A stretch of 64,000 nucleotides of DNA from IMG/VR virus record IMGVR_UViG_3300048442_000818, positions 1 through 64,000 of that record, one strand, 5' to 3'. Shown here piece after piece: positions 52,227-61,273 of this stretch. The position numbers and the translations under genes were made by a program. The notes under the pieces were generated by a model. That model did not search any database. It had not been told where the DNA came from and saw only the letters and a list, made by a program, of their open reading frames with translations. The first letter of the stretch is position 1, and each line of letters starts with the position of its first letter. The stretch is from a virus.

Positions 52227-55145
52227 CTATTCAGATTCATCTGGGTTAGCGTAAACCACTAGATTCCCCGATGTTGCATAGAATGTTTGGGTATCGCTAC
52301 TGTAATTTAATTGGGAGCGTCTTGGAACATAAGTGTAATCACTCAATACCCAGGATTCTCCAGGCAGCTTCATTGCTAGATTTGTTGGGGAAGAGTAAGT
52401 AGATGCCCACATAACTTGGTCATTTGCACCAATATCACTGATACCCCAAGAATCTTCTGTTAAATCCCATAATAATTGTTCAAACTGCCAATCTTGACCT
52501 AATAAATTGCAACTAACAACTTTACGGTTAGTAGTTAAAATATAGATTCTACCATCAAATTGTACCGTCTTGTTAAAATTTAAACCTGCCAAATCACCTG
52601 TTAACTCAGGAAGTATTGTTACATTTTTACTTGACGGATCGTAAATATAACGCCCACCACCTAATACTAAATAAGTGTTATCACTTAATTTATGTGAACA
52701 ATTTAGTCTACCCTGGTTAACTAACTCACTTGGTCCGTAGAACAATTCCCACTTGTCTACTTGAGAACTATCTGGTGATACTGTTCCAAATAAATTAATA
52801 CCATTCATTGTTCTACAGAACAGTAATCTATCTCCTGTTGTATCATATGGGATAATAACAGGGAATTGTGTTGTAGAACCTCTTAGAAAATCATCATAGG
52901 GAAAACTCACATCACCATTGGGATTTTGAGCATATAAACCAATGCCGGCAGTTATATATAAACTATCCCCAACACTGATTATATCTCCATTATTTGTTAA
53001 TGAGTCTGTGAATTCACCAAATACATTTATATTGGTGTACTCATCCCAAACATCTAAAGCAGTGTTACTAATAAAATGAGTTGGTGATATAGCATCTTCT
53101 TTTAGTATTACTCTATTATCTGATAGTACTTTATAACGACCAGGTTCAAACTCACGTTCACCACCAAACGGAGTAGGTATTTTTGGTATAATTGAGTTAT
53201 TGGTGACAAGTTCCCAAACAAGGAAATTATTTTCCCAACTGCTTGAGGAAATTCCTGTTGATTTAAACAGATAAAGTTCCCCATCTGAATCTTTTGTTTG
53301 GGTCATATAGGCAGTATCACCTATAATAAAGGTAAAGGAGTTACCCATATATTCTGGGTATGGTGGACCACTTATAGGTGAAACTCCTTCACCACCATTC
53401 CAGTTAACAAAGTCTGAAGTACTGTAGACATAACTAGTATCAGGGAAGTAGAAATAATCCCCATAACAAAAAATACCATATACGAATTTTGCAACTCTGT
53501 GCCAAGATAAACCATCACTGGTGTAGAAAACAGATGCCCGTAATTGAGATGTATCCGTTGTAGTGACAAATGCGGTATAGGATCCATTACCAACAATATT
53601 ACCTAATACTTCAAATTCAAAACCACTGGTGTTAAAACCATTATCAAATGAATTTGCTTTGGTCCAGGTATCACCATTATCATTGCTTACAAGAAATCTT
53701 TCTGCATAGTAAGCATTATCCTGACTACCAGTAAATTTATTATGTACAGCATATATTTTGTTACCAAATACATGAAAATTAAAGTTACTGCTAATAGTTG
53801 AATCTATATCTGATACATATACTTCAGTATAAGAATTATTTTTTAGTTTTAAAAATACAATTCTAATATCGTCTTCAGATATAAACTTACTAGCAGTGAT
53901 TAATAAACCACCGTCATTAGTTCCTGTACCACTACCTAGAGAATATGGATGCTCTGTGCAGGCCCCATTAACCGGTTCATAGATTGAACCGTTTAATTTG
54001 TATGTATTTTCTCCAGAGACAAAAAGCTCATTATTTGCTTTTTGAAAGTTAGTCAGTCTAGCTGTATCAACAGTAAAAGCCTCTGATCTGATACTAATTG
54101 TTATTGGGTTCTCTTCACCAAAATTCAAAGTATCTTTAAAAGGTGCTCTATTTTTTGTTGAATCTTTATTTACTAGGTAATGTACTTTACCTGCATAAGA
54201 AATAGTATCTAAAATTTCTTCATTACCTAAATCTACATCCAACACTTTAATCCATTCTGGAATGTCTGGATGAGATTCATATGTTGCTGTGTCAGGGTAG
54301 CTATAACTGAACTCATCAGGTAGCTGAGTTAATTTAGCAGTAAAATCAATGTTACGGGGTTGTCCATAATCAATAGCAGTAATATTGGTAGTGCCCATAT
54401 TAGGTAAATATTCAGTGATACTACTTAAAATAGCTACACTTGTTAATAAATTACCATCTACATAAAATAAAACTGAATTTGTTGATGGTTTAAATTGTAA
54501 TGCAAAAACAGTTGTTAGGGGTACTTCAATTCGGCCAATACCACCTGAACCATCTGCATACATCAACTGGATAATGCTTGTGTCCTCTGAAGACACAGTT
54601 AAGTAAGCAACACCAGCACCAATCTCTGTCAGGGTCCAAGTGAAATTAGCACCCGATAGTGTATTAAATTGGAATTCTATGACTGAATTTGGGGGTGTTT
54701 CTGCGACAAGATCTGGGTACTCAACCATACCGCCCACACCCACCCCAAAAGTGCTTGCTGGAGCAGATGCTGAACCAGTAACAGTGAACCCCCAGTCTGT
54801 TTGTTCTACTGAACTGTTTTCCCCAATAGCCTGCCAAATGATTGGATATTCCAGAGAAGGTTTTATATAGGCAGGGATACTTACAACACCCTCACCATCA
54901 GAAATATTTGCATTTTCTGGTGATGTTAATAGCACGCTAAATTGCGTATCTACTGTGGCAGGTGATTGATCCACTATTGGAATGAAAATATCCTTTTCAG
55001 TTTCTCCTGGGCGAAACGTAAGTACCCCGGACTTCACTTCATAGAAATCCGGGGCAATGGCTGTACCGTCTTGAGTGGTATATTCCACTGTAACTGTTTC
55101 AGGAGTCATCTCACTCAAAACAACAGTGAACCGTGCTTGTTTCAT
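52227..55145 (-). CDS. Calx-beta / Asp-box propeller adhesin, 972 aa
   Basis: Residues 1-95 form a Calx-beta domain (VTVEYTTQDGTAIAPDFYEV, then GVLTFRPGETEKDIFIPIVD). Residues 100-290 resemble a lectin-like beta sandwich. From about 300 to the end there are repeated blades with Asp-box-like motifs (SNDNGDTWTKA, TSDGLSWHRVA, TSDFVNWNGG), indicating one or more beta propellers. This fits a surface-binding tail protein. In N4 this region encodes the tail sheath gp65, but the sequence here is different. It probably recognises a surface glycan. Confidence 0.72.
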   Translation of the reverse strand: MKQARFTVVLSEMTPETVTVEYTTQDGTAIAPDFYEVKSGVLTFRPGETEKDIFIPIVDQSPATVDTQFSVLLTSPENANISDGEGVVSIPAYIKPSLEYPIIWQAIGENSSVEQTDWGFTVTGSASAPASTFGVGVGGMVEYPDLVAETPPNSVIEFQFNTLSGANFTWTLTEIGAGVAYLTVSSEDTSIIQLMYADGSGGIGRIEVPLTTVFALQFKPSTNSVLFYVDGNLLTSVAILSSITEYLPNMGTTNITAIDYGQPRNIDFTAKLTQLPDEFSYSYPDTATYESHPDIPEWIKVLDVDLGNEEILDTISYAGKVHYLVNKDSTKNRAPFKDTLNFGEENPITISIRSEAFTVDTARLTNFQKANNELFVSGENTYKLNGSIYEPVNGACTEHPYSLGSGTGTNDGGLLITASKFISEDDIRIVFLKLKNNSYTEVYVSDIDSTISSNFNFHVFGNKIYAVHNKFTGSQDNAYYAERFLVSNDNGDTWTKANSFDNGFNTSGFEFEVLGNIVGNGSYTAFVTTTDTSQLRASVFYTSDGLSWHRVAKFVYGIFCYGDYFYFPDTSYVYSTSDFVNWNGGEGVSPISGPPYPEYMGNSFTFIIGDTAYMTQTKDSDGELYLFKSTGISSSSWENNFLVWELVTNNSIIPKIPTPFGGEREFEPGRYKVLSDNRVILKEDAISPTHFISNTALDVWDEYTNINVFGEFTDSLTNNGDIISVGDSLYITAGIGLYAQNPNGDVSFPYDDFLRGSTTQFPVIIPYDTTGDRLLFCRTMNGINLFGTVSPDSSQVDKWELFYGPSELVNQGRLNCSHKLSDNTYLVLGGGRYIYDPSSKNVTILPELTGDLAGLNFNKTVQFDGRIYILTTNRKVVSCNLLGQDWQFEQLLWDLTEDSWGISDIGANDQVMWASTYSSPTNLAMKLPGESWVLSDYTYVPRRSQLNYSSDTQTFYATSGNLVVYANPDESE

Positions 55146-55156
55146 TTTTATACCCT

Positions 55157-56002
55157 TCAGATTGTAATACCTGAACCAGTGAGGGGAATACTGAGTACTT
55201 GTCTTGGTAAATCTTCCCTTGATAGATACACAATAATGTATCCGTTATATTCTCTTACTTCGGTTGGTTGGAAACCAATTTCTATAGTATTTGTGTCATT
55301 TGGTTCCATAGTAGTATCTACTAGGCTGCCCCCCGACACTAAAGTGAATACACCAGTAACGGTCACAGAATCGATAACAAAACTGACATTACCAGAATTT
55401 TCCAGAGTTACTGCTAGAACTTCACTATCTACAAGATTGACTTCTATATCACCAAAATCCAACGATTCAGGTGTTATGGAGGCAGCCATAACTTGAGGTT
55501 CAGGATCAGGATCTGGATCAGATTCGTCAATGACACCATCCAAGATGCTTAAGGTTTCTGCTTGGGGTTCAGGTGAGTTAGTAGCACCATACCCAATGAA
55601 CTCAATGAATTCTTTGCCTCTGGCATCACCAGTATCAATGTAAACACCGCCAGTGTTTAAACCTACATTTTTAGGTTTAAAAGTGACATTGAGTTCAAAT
55701 GTTTCATCAGGTTCCAGAGTTGCCGGTGCGTTATGACTAACAATAAATGCACCCACAGGGGTGATATCGACAATATTTAATGGTCGGTAGCCTGTATTGC
55801 GTACTGTCCCTGTTTGGGACGTAGATAACTCATCGACCATTAAGGTACCGAAGGTCATCTTAGAGGGAGTTACATCAGCATCATAGGGATACTCATCACG
55901 ATGCATATCATGAATTACACGACTGGAGGCATCCCGATTAGGGCTATAGGCATCAATCGGGATATAACCCTCTGGCTTATCGCCGTAAGGACCATGTGTC
56001 AT
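55157..56002 (-). CDS. ASH/Hydin-type Ig-fold tail protein, 281 aa
   Basis: Residues about 45-145 (FGTLMVDELSTSQTGTVRNT, FELNVTFKPKNVG) and 175-280 (LDFGDIEVNLVDSEVLAVTL, TIEIGFQPTEVREYNG) are two copies of the ASPM-SPD-2-Hydin / choice-of-anchor D immunoglobulin-like fold. They are joined by an acidic linker. This is unusual in phages but found in some tail proteins. It lies between the propeller adhesin and a coiled-coil fibre protein, so it may connect them. It shares 1 base with the next gene. Confidence 0.7.
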   Translation of the reverse strand: MTHGPYGDKPEGYIPIDAYSPNRDASSRVIHDMHRDEYPYDADVTPSKMTFGTLMVDELSTSQTGTVRNTGYRPLNIVDITPVGAFIVSHNAPATLEPDETFELNVTFKPKNVGLNTGGVYIDTGDARGKEFIEFIGYGATNSPEPQAETLSILDGVIDESDPDPDPEPQVMAASITPESLDFGDIEVNLVDSEVLAVTLENSGNVSFVIDSVTVTGVFTLVSGGSLVDTTMEPNDTNTIEIGFQPTEVREYNGYIIVYLSREDLPRQVLSIPLTGSGITI

Positions 56003-56937
56003 TATGGATTCTCCAATGTCTCAATACGGGTTGCCAGGGCTTCAATGGTGGCCTGTAAATCACCAGCAGTAACCCCACCATCACCAGCAGCAATCGTTAC
56101 AGTAGTACCGTCTTGGGTTCCTGTATGTTTAGTCCGATTCAGTAGATATGCGTCTGTTTGGTTAGCTGTGGCGTTCTCTTGTATAGCTGCCAGTTTATCT
56201 TTCTCAGCTTGAGAGTAGACAACTAAGTTACCTAACTCAGCATAAATTGCCATAAGCTGTGTCATGTTATCTTCAATGGCAAGAAGCTCAGTCAGGCTAC
56301 CGTGTACAGCTAAAAGCTCAGTGATATTAGAACCAATAGGAACAAGATCAGTGAGGTTATCACTGATTGTCTGAAGCATTGCCAAGTTAGATTGGATATC
56401 TAACAAAGCTGTCATATTGGTTTCAATGTTCAATAGCTCAGTTAAGTTAGTGTGTAGATCAACCAACTTAGTTAGGTCATTAAATAGAGCAGTTAGTTTG
56501 GGAATTTCAGGAACTAAAGCCTCAATTTCATCTAGTACACCATAGATTGCCAATAATTGGCTCATATTAGTGAATAGACTGTTTATTTGTTGTAGGTTAG
56601 CTTCAACCTCTGAAATAGGACCAAGATTGTTAGCAACTTGCACAACTTTAGTGATATCACCCGATACTGCTTCAATATCATTAATATTTTCATGAACAAT
56701 TAGCAGTTGTTCTTCAATTGCAGCAATCTGTTGGATGACTTCGAGATTACCAACAATAGTGGCAATATCTTCTAACTGTTGGCTGACGTTATAGACTTCT
56801 TCCAAGTGATGAGAAACATGCTTTACAAAAGCAATGTTCAATGCCAGAAATTTCACGGTGTCATACGCATTGCCGATCATCTTATCAACAAGCGGATCCG
56901 TGCCACCATAAGGGTCATTTACTGTTCTTAAGCCCAT
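56002..56937 (-). CDS. coiled-coil tail appendage protein with short repeats, 311 aa
   Basis: ATG 56937 chosen (MGLRTVNDPYGGTDPLVD); ATG 56949 lacks space for a ribosome-binding site. Residues about 45-230 are built of repeats of about 17 residues with the pattern LLxIxxNLTxL (for example ELLNIETNMTALLDIQSNLA). They predict a long trimeric coiled coil or beta-helical rod. Late residues (NQTDAYLLNRTKHTGTQDGT) resemble fibre C-terminal joints. N4 gp66 (appendage) is in a similar position. Confidence 0.7.
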   Translation of the reverse strand: MGLRTVNDPYGGTDPLVDKMIGNAYDTVKFLALNIAFVKHVSHHLEEVYNVSQQLEDIATIVGNLEVIQQIAAIEEQLLIVHENINDIEAVSGDITKVVQVANNLGPISEVEANLQQINSLFTNMSQLLAIYGVLDEIEALVPEIPKLTALFNDLTKLVDLHTNLTELLNIETNMTALLDIQSNLAMLQTISDNLTDLVPIGSNITELLAVHGSLTELLAIEDNMTQLMAIYAELGNLVVYSQAEKDKLAAIQENATANQTDAYLLNRTKHTGTQDGTTVTIAAGDGGVTAGDLQATIEALATRIETLENP

Positions 56938-56939
56938 GA

Positions 56940-57644
56940 TTAAACCCATCCTCTTCTTTGGAATCGAGTATTGGTAGTTGAGATACTAGTGCTGACCAGA
57001 TCATGTTCTTCTGCATCAGCGCAGATATTCTCGTAGTAGATATAGAACTCTTGGGATTTGGCGGTGGTTTCCTGGGTATTCATGTTGCCAAAAATTTTTG
57101 AGGCAATGAACGCAGTAAGGGCACCATGGAGTACATCAGGTAAGTCCACCTCATCTTCCAGATTTTCATGGGAAAGGGGTGGGTGCTTTGCTTGATATAG
57201 TACACTTAAAGCAACTCCAGGTTTTACGTGGGGAACCTGAAGTACTTTAGCTTGTGGGGTAAATAGTGAATCACAGCGTTCACTATCATTCAATGGAAGC
57301 TTACAATTTAAGCTGTCATAGACTTCTAAAATTCTAATTACATCTTCTAGGAAAGGTTCTCTACCCAAATCTTTAATATATGGGTAAGAAGTTTCTTCTG
57401 GATTCCAATTAGTTTCAGCGAACCGTTTTGTAAGATGGTAGTTAGTAATACCCTCTACCATCTCAACAATCACATCTTTTTCACTTAGAACAAATCGAGA
57501 GTATAAACGTAGCAAACCCTCGTTAGCATGAATAATCACCTTTTCTTGGTGTTCTTCTGCAATTGTCCCAGTGCCGTCTACTGATAGGGATAAGTTACTC
57601 AATTCCCCGTAGGATAGCTTTTTAAATAACTCTGCTACGTTCAT
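56940..57644 (-). CDS. structural protein, 234 aa (N4 gp67-like)
   Basis: The sequence ANEGLLRLYSRFVLSEKDVI, then SYPYIKDLGREPFLEDVIRI and LPDVLHGALTAFIASKIFGN, matches N4 gp67-type proteins, which serve as head-tail adaptors in the virion. It is two genes upstream of terminase in the map, as in N4. The stop codon overlaps the next gene's upstream start. The start lies 14 bp after the terminase gene. Confidence 0.75.
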   Translation of the reverse strand: MNVAELFKKLSYGELSNLSLSVDGTGTIAEEHQEKVIIHANEGLLRLYSRFVLSEKDVIVEMVEGITNYHLTKRFAETNWNPEETSYPYIKDLGREPFLEDVIRILEVYDSLNCKLPLNDSERCDSLFTPQAKVLQVPHVKPGVALSVLYQAKHPPLSHENLEDEVDLPDVLHGALTAFIASKIFGNMNTQETTAKSQEFYIYYENICADAEEHDLVSTSISTTNTRFQRRGWV

Positions 57645-57657
57645 ACGTTATGTGTCC

Positions 57658-59247
57658 TCACACGATATAGGAAGATAGGCCATTTACTTCCCGTGGCTGC
57701 TGATCATCATCCCAAATTTCTGTTTCCATTGGTGAAGCAGGCACTGCGTCTGAGGGCTTCCAGGCTTTAATAAATCCAAGCATTGAAATGGCATCAATAC
57801 AGTCATCTTTACCTTTGATACCACTGATCGTTGCTAACCGGATCTGTTGCATGGTTTGGCCCATAATGGTGGAAGATTTCATCTCTTCCGGGAAATACAT
57901 TTTCCCAGCCTTAAACCAAGGCACCACCAAATTGAATCGGGACAGTTTATCTTGGATGGGTCGGATACCCGGTTGACCGCTCTTCTCTGAAGAAGCAAAG
58001 TTAAACCAAATATTTCGAGTTACCATCTCGCTCTGGAGCCAATTAATAAAAGCTCCTTGCTGACCTGTTACCTCAATACCAACTTGCTGTGGCTTGTACA
58101 ACTGTACTAAACGAAACAGGTCATTGATAGTGTGATCCATGGTCTGGCGCTCACAAATACCATCTACCCAGAACCAGTCACCATTAGCATTGTACGCCCA
58201 AACAAATATAACAGAGAAGTCTGCTGTTTGTTTTTTTGAGGTCGCAAAGTCAGTGGTAATGTAGAAATTGAAAATTCCCTGGTTAGACAACAACTTACTG
58301 CGACTATACCAACGAATTTCTTCGTCCTGTACTAGCCTTTCATCCGAAGAGCTAATACGTAACATCAGTTCCTGGTAAAACCCTGACAGTTTACCAGTCT
58401 TTTCTGCCAGATCGTACTGACTCTTAATGTAGTCGTAGGTAAAGCGATCTGGCCATGCACTGGAGAATTCTGATTCCTCACAAGGGAATTTCTCACAGAC
58501 AGGCCATACGTTCACGTCCCAAGCACCCGATTCTACTGCTTCAATCAAGATATCTTCCTGATTAAAGGGAGTACCATTAAACACCACTTTACGACGGTCA
58601 GGATCTAGCGCGTGGTTCACACCCTTATAAACAGTGTCCTTAATAGCCATCATAGATGCTTTAGAATTCGCATCATCATCACTGACCAAATCATCCAACA
58701 CCGCCAGCATCGGACGTTTACCAAAGATTTTGGTACCACGGAGACTTGTTTTGGCCCCGAACATACGGATACCCAACAACTCACCATTACGGTTACCAAA
58801 CTCAATATAGCTATCTGTAAAGTGACTATGAGGAATCCACTGTTGGGCAAACTCTGAGTTGTTATATCTAAACTCAATATTCTTACGTGCTGACTTAACA
58901 CCATTTTCCATAGAATCCGAAATGTAGATCATTCCATCCACAGGACCAAATCCAGGAATATAGTGGAACATACCTAAGAATAGACTTAGGTATTCCATAA
59001 ATAGAGTAGTCTTACTTGCACCCCGAAAACATAGATTAGCTACATAAGGGCTGGGTTCCACCAACTTATCTAGCATTTTTAGGTGTACAGGGGGGGTTCT
59101 GTGAGATTCCCCCTCTTTACCATTTACTAGCTTAATGAAGTTCATAAATGTCAGTGAGAATTCCGTAGGTACATATTCTCTGGAATTCAGACTATCGTAA
59201 TTAACTTCATCTAACCATTCATCGAGACTTTGCTTACGGAGTGCCAT
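57658..59247 (-). CDS. terL: terminase large subunit (N4 gp68-like)
   Basis: 529 residues from the ATG at 59247, with GGAGAG upstream; a TTG further up would add 6 residues. The ATPase has the variant Walker A FRGASKTT (about 74-81) and Walker B MLAVLDDLVSDD near 185. The nuclease has DFATSK near 330, an acidic GIEVTGQQ near 400 and DDCIDAISML near 490. It cuts concatemeric DNA and drives it into the prohead through the portal. It overlaps the small-subunit gene by 14 bp. Confidence 0.93.
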   Translation of the reverse strand: MALRKQSLDEWLDEVNYDSLNSREYVPTEFSLTFMNFIKLVNGKEGESHRTPPVHLKMLDKLVEPSPYVANLCFRGASKTTLFMEYLSLFLGMFHYIPGFGPVDGMIYISDSMENGVKSARKNIEFRYNNSEFAQQWIPHSHFTDSYIEFGNRNGELLGIRMFGAKTSLRGTKIFGKRPMLAVLDDLVSDDDANSKASMMAIKDTVYKGVNHALDPDRRKVVFNGTPFNQEDILIEAVESGAWDVNVWPVCEKFPCEESEFSSAWPDRFTYDYIKSQYDLAEKTGKLSGFYQELMLRISSSDERLVQDEEIRWYSRSKLLSNQGIFNFYITTDFATSKKQTADFSVIFVWAYNANGDWFWVDGICERQTMDHTINDLFRLVQLYKPQQVGIEVTGQQGAFINWLQSEMVTRNIWFNFASSEKSGQPGIRPIQDKLSRFNLVVPWFKAGKMYFPEEMKSSTIMGQTMQQIRLATISGIKGKDDCIDAISMLGFIKAWKPSDAVPASPMETEIWDDDQQPREVNGLSSYIV

Positions 59248-59920
59248 CTTCGGTCTCTCCTTCAATTAATCTCTGGTCAGCGATTTCTTTTGTGCTAACA
59301 CCCCCAGAGATTAGATTTCTTTGTTTTGTGGCCAGTTCTACCAACATATCCTTGAGTTCATTCATACCAGATTGTTCTCCCATATCAATGTTAACCAGAG
59401 GCCCTGCCTCTTTAGGCTTAGCTAGGTGGGTTAATACACTGTTTGCAGCTTGTGTACGGACCATCTCACTTTGAGCATTGGTCATCAAATCAACTTGAGT
59501 ATTGATCGCTTTCTGATATGCATCCTGGTTCAGTACCCAACTGGGTACCAATGTCTGTTCCAGGATCAGGTTTACCAACTTACCTCTATTGTAGGCAGAC
59601 ACGTAAGCAGCAATGTCTTTTGAGCTTGTCCCTTTTGCGACTAACTGAGCGTGCCTTTGAGGAAACGTCCTGAAGTAAGCATCTTGATTACTCATCCCCA
59701 TAAGCTTGAAGCTGACATAGGTCACAGCATGGAGGTAGTCTTCTGTTTTGAATTTCCCCTCCTGCAAAACTTTGGTGTAGGAGATAAAGTTCTCCCTCAC
59801 CTGCTCTGCAACAATTGGATCCTGAACAATCGTATTGATCTTGTTCACCAAAGAAGGGGTGGCAGCATTTTTCAAGTTTGCGGGGAGTGCCCGTGCTACT
59901 TGATCCACTGTCAAAGTCAT
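59234..59920 (-). CDS. putative terminase small subunit, 228 aa
   Basis: Helical protein just before terL and overlapping it. It contains NQDAYFRTFPQRHAQLVAKG, a run that resembles an HTH-type DNA-binding region of small terminases, and a C-terminal acidic tail. The position agrees with N4-like maps. Recognition of packaging sites is inferred; the cos/pac site is presumably in the non-coding region 60.8-61.3 kb. Confidence 0.65.
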   Translation of the reverse strand: MTLTVDQVARALPANLKNAATPSLVNKINTIVQDPIVAEQVRENFISYTKVLQEGKFKTEDYLHAVTYVSFKLMGMSNQDAYFRTFPQRHAQLVAKGTSSKDIAAYVSAYNRGKLVNLILEQTLVPSWVLNQDAYQKAINTQVDLMTNAQSEMVRTQAANSVLTHLAKPKEAGPLVNIDMGEQSGMNELKDMLVELATKQRNLISGGVSTKEIADQRLIEGETEDGTP

Positions 59921-59954
59921 TTCTAGTTACCTCTGTTCAAATATATGCTGTGGG

Positions 59955-59990
59955 GCGCTCAGACCACCCAAGGGTGGTCTTCGCGTTTTT
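59955..59990. other. intergenic hairpin between the Gp49-like and small terminase genes
   Basis: AGACCACC/GGTGGTCT with loop CAAG (59961-59980), extended by GCG/CGC. T run only on the plus-strand side, so it would terminate antisense rather than the late minus-strand transcripts. Confidence 0.5.
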
Positions 59991-59994
59991 GTCA

Positions 59995-60771
59995 TTATAC
60001 TCTACTTAACCTGATACTCAGAATAGTACAGTATTGAACCATTGTGCCAAGCTGATCTTTCAACAGTTTTTGGTCTTCTTCAGGTAGCTTATTAATAGTG
60101 TCACCTACCAAAAAAGCCTCTAATTTACCGATCTTCTGATTAAGCTCAGCGTATTCTTTACGCAAACGATCTGCATAAGTGGCCCCGGTACTGTCAAAAG
60201 CCTCATAGCTTTGCTCAAAGACATCTTGGGGGGACCAGCTCACGTAACCGCCAAACCCATCTACGTTCTTGGCTCCACCATCGGCGTACATCACCAAATA
60301 ACCAGGATCATCCCCATTTTCATCAGAAGGCAGTTCCCAACTACGGAGATCGTTATACGTCTGACGACTCATCGGTACCGCATAAACTACCTTAGTACCG
60401 ATATAGGTCTTTGGATCCCCAAACTTAAACAGGAGGTCATCCATGCTTAGTGGGGTAGACTGTTCTACCAGACTGGCTTTGTTCCGAAGGGCATACCCTT
60501 CCAATCCCCAGATCTTTTCACGGGCATTCTTACGAGCCACGTCCCGGCCCACATCTGCATCAAAATTGGCAGGGCTGGCACAGGCACTCTCACCCGTCAC
60601 GGTGTACCCATTCTTCAAGGTAAGCAGACAGATCGTCTGACAGGTACCAGGGAAGACGTAGTAATCCTCAGTTACAATCTGATCATCCACGTCGCTAGGC
60701 TTGATCCGAGGAGCAGTAAGACCCTTGCTCTGGATCATCTCTTCAATCGTATTTTCCTGTTCAGTACTCAT
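59995..60771 (-). CDS. Gp49-family protein with crAss001_48-like C-terminus, 258 aa
   Basis: Start at ATG 60771 (GAGAGG upstream); 42 further codons are open upstream but contain no good site. Three parts: residues 20-90 form the Phage Gp49 domain (YYVFPGTCQTICLLTLKNGY, ACASPANFDADVGRDVARKN); residues 105-190 (AVPMSRQTYNDLRSWELPSD; GYVSWSPQDVFEQSYEA) is a module often attached to it; residues 200-258 (LRKEYAELNQKIGKLEAFLV) form a helical hairpin like crAss001_48-related proteins. Such accessory proteins are common, but their function is not established. Confidence 0.72.
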   Translation of the reverse strand: MSTEQENTIEEMIQSKGLTAPRIKPSDVDDQIVTEDYYVFPGTCQTICLLTLKNGYTVTGESACASPANFDADVGRDVARKNAREKIWGLEGYALRNKASLVEQSTPLSMDDLLFKFGDPKTYIGTKVVYAVPMSRQTYNDLRSWELPSDENGDDPGYLVMYADGGAKNVDGFGGYVSWSPQDVFEQSYEAFDSTGATYADRLRKEYAELNQKIGKLEAFLVGDTINKLPEEDQKLLKDQLGTMVQYCTILSIRLSRV

Positions 60772-60954
60772 GGTGTAACCTCTCTGTTGTGTTGTCGTCG
60801 AATGACACGTAGACTTTAGACCACATTTAGCCACCAAACAATACTTCACCACTAGGGTAAGAGGTAGACGGAGCCTATTGTCTTGTGCCAAGACCATCAG
60901 GAGTGTTGGCTATCTACTAATAACAAACAACACCTAAGACTTGAACCAAGGGAA

Positions 60955-61116
60955 AAACGGGGCTAATCTCGTATGTGTTAGGCGTGAGAAGCGGCAACAG
61001 GCCCCAGCAAAGAGGTGGGCTGAATAACCCTTTGCAGGTAGAGCTGCCCTGCTAGCACAGCACCTCCAGGCAGTGATCTACTACTAAGCCCTCTACCCAA
61101 ATAGAGGGCTTTTTTA
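60955..61116 (+). ncRNA. structured RNA candidate ending in a terminator
   Basis: Several consecutive hairpins: GGGGC (near 60960) with GCCCC (near 61004); GCAAAG with CTTTGC and inner GGT/ACC (about 61008-61037); AGGT..CTG with CAG.CACCT (about 61038-61069); then the terminator stem. No reading frame of note. No clear promoter was found. A phage sRNA or structured leader is possible. Confidence 0.4.
61087..61116 (+). terminator. rho-independent terminator
   Basis: AGCCCTCT (61087-61094) pairs with AGAGGGCT (61103-61110), loop of 8, then TTTTT. It ends whatever is transcribed from 60.9-61.1 kb. Confidence 0.85.
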
Positions 61117-61139
61117 TGCCCCATATAAAGTAGGTACTC

Positions 61140-61224
61140 AGAATTCCCCTTCACGAATAAATCTCCTCCTCGCAGGGACTAGCGTCCCTGCTCAGTCGTC
61201 GCTTTATTTGCTCAGGGGAATTCT
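61140..61224. repeat. 85-bp nested palindrome
   Basis: Three concentric stems: 11 bp outer (61140-61150 with 61214-61224, contains GAATTC), an 8-bp middle with one mismatch or wobble (61154-61161 with 61203-61210), and an 8-bp perfect inner stem (61172-61179 with 61184-61191) with loop TAGC. Internal loops are nearly symmetric (3/3 and 10/11 bases). Confidence 0.85.
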
Positions 61225-61245
61225 TCGCGTTTTGATAAAAAAGAG

Positions 61246-61273
61246 TTGTAATGTGTGATTCTTGATGTAAGAT
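61246..61273 (+). promoter_or_regulatory. sigma70-like promoter for the first early gene
   Basis: TTGTAA (61246-61251), 16-base spacer, TAAGAT (61268-61273), about 30 bases before the ATG at 61304. It overlaps one copy of the early motif CKTGATRNNNGR (61261). Weak match; role uncertain. Confidence 0.35.

Noticed and set aside
59955-59990. Late terminator between the Gp49-like and small terminase genes
   Set aside because: The T run lies on the wrong side for minus-strand transcripts, so I list it only as a hairpin.
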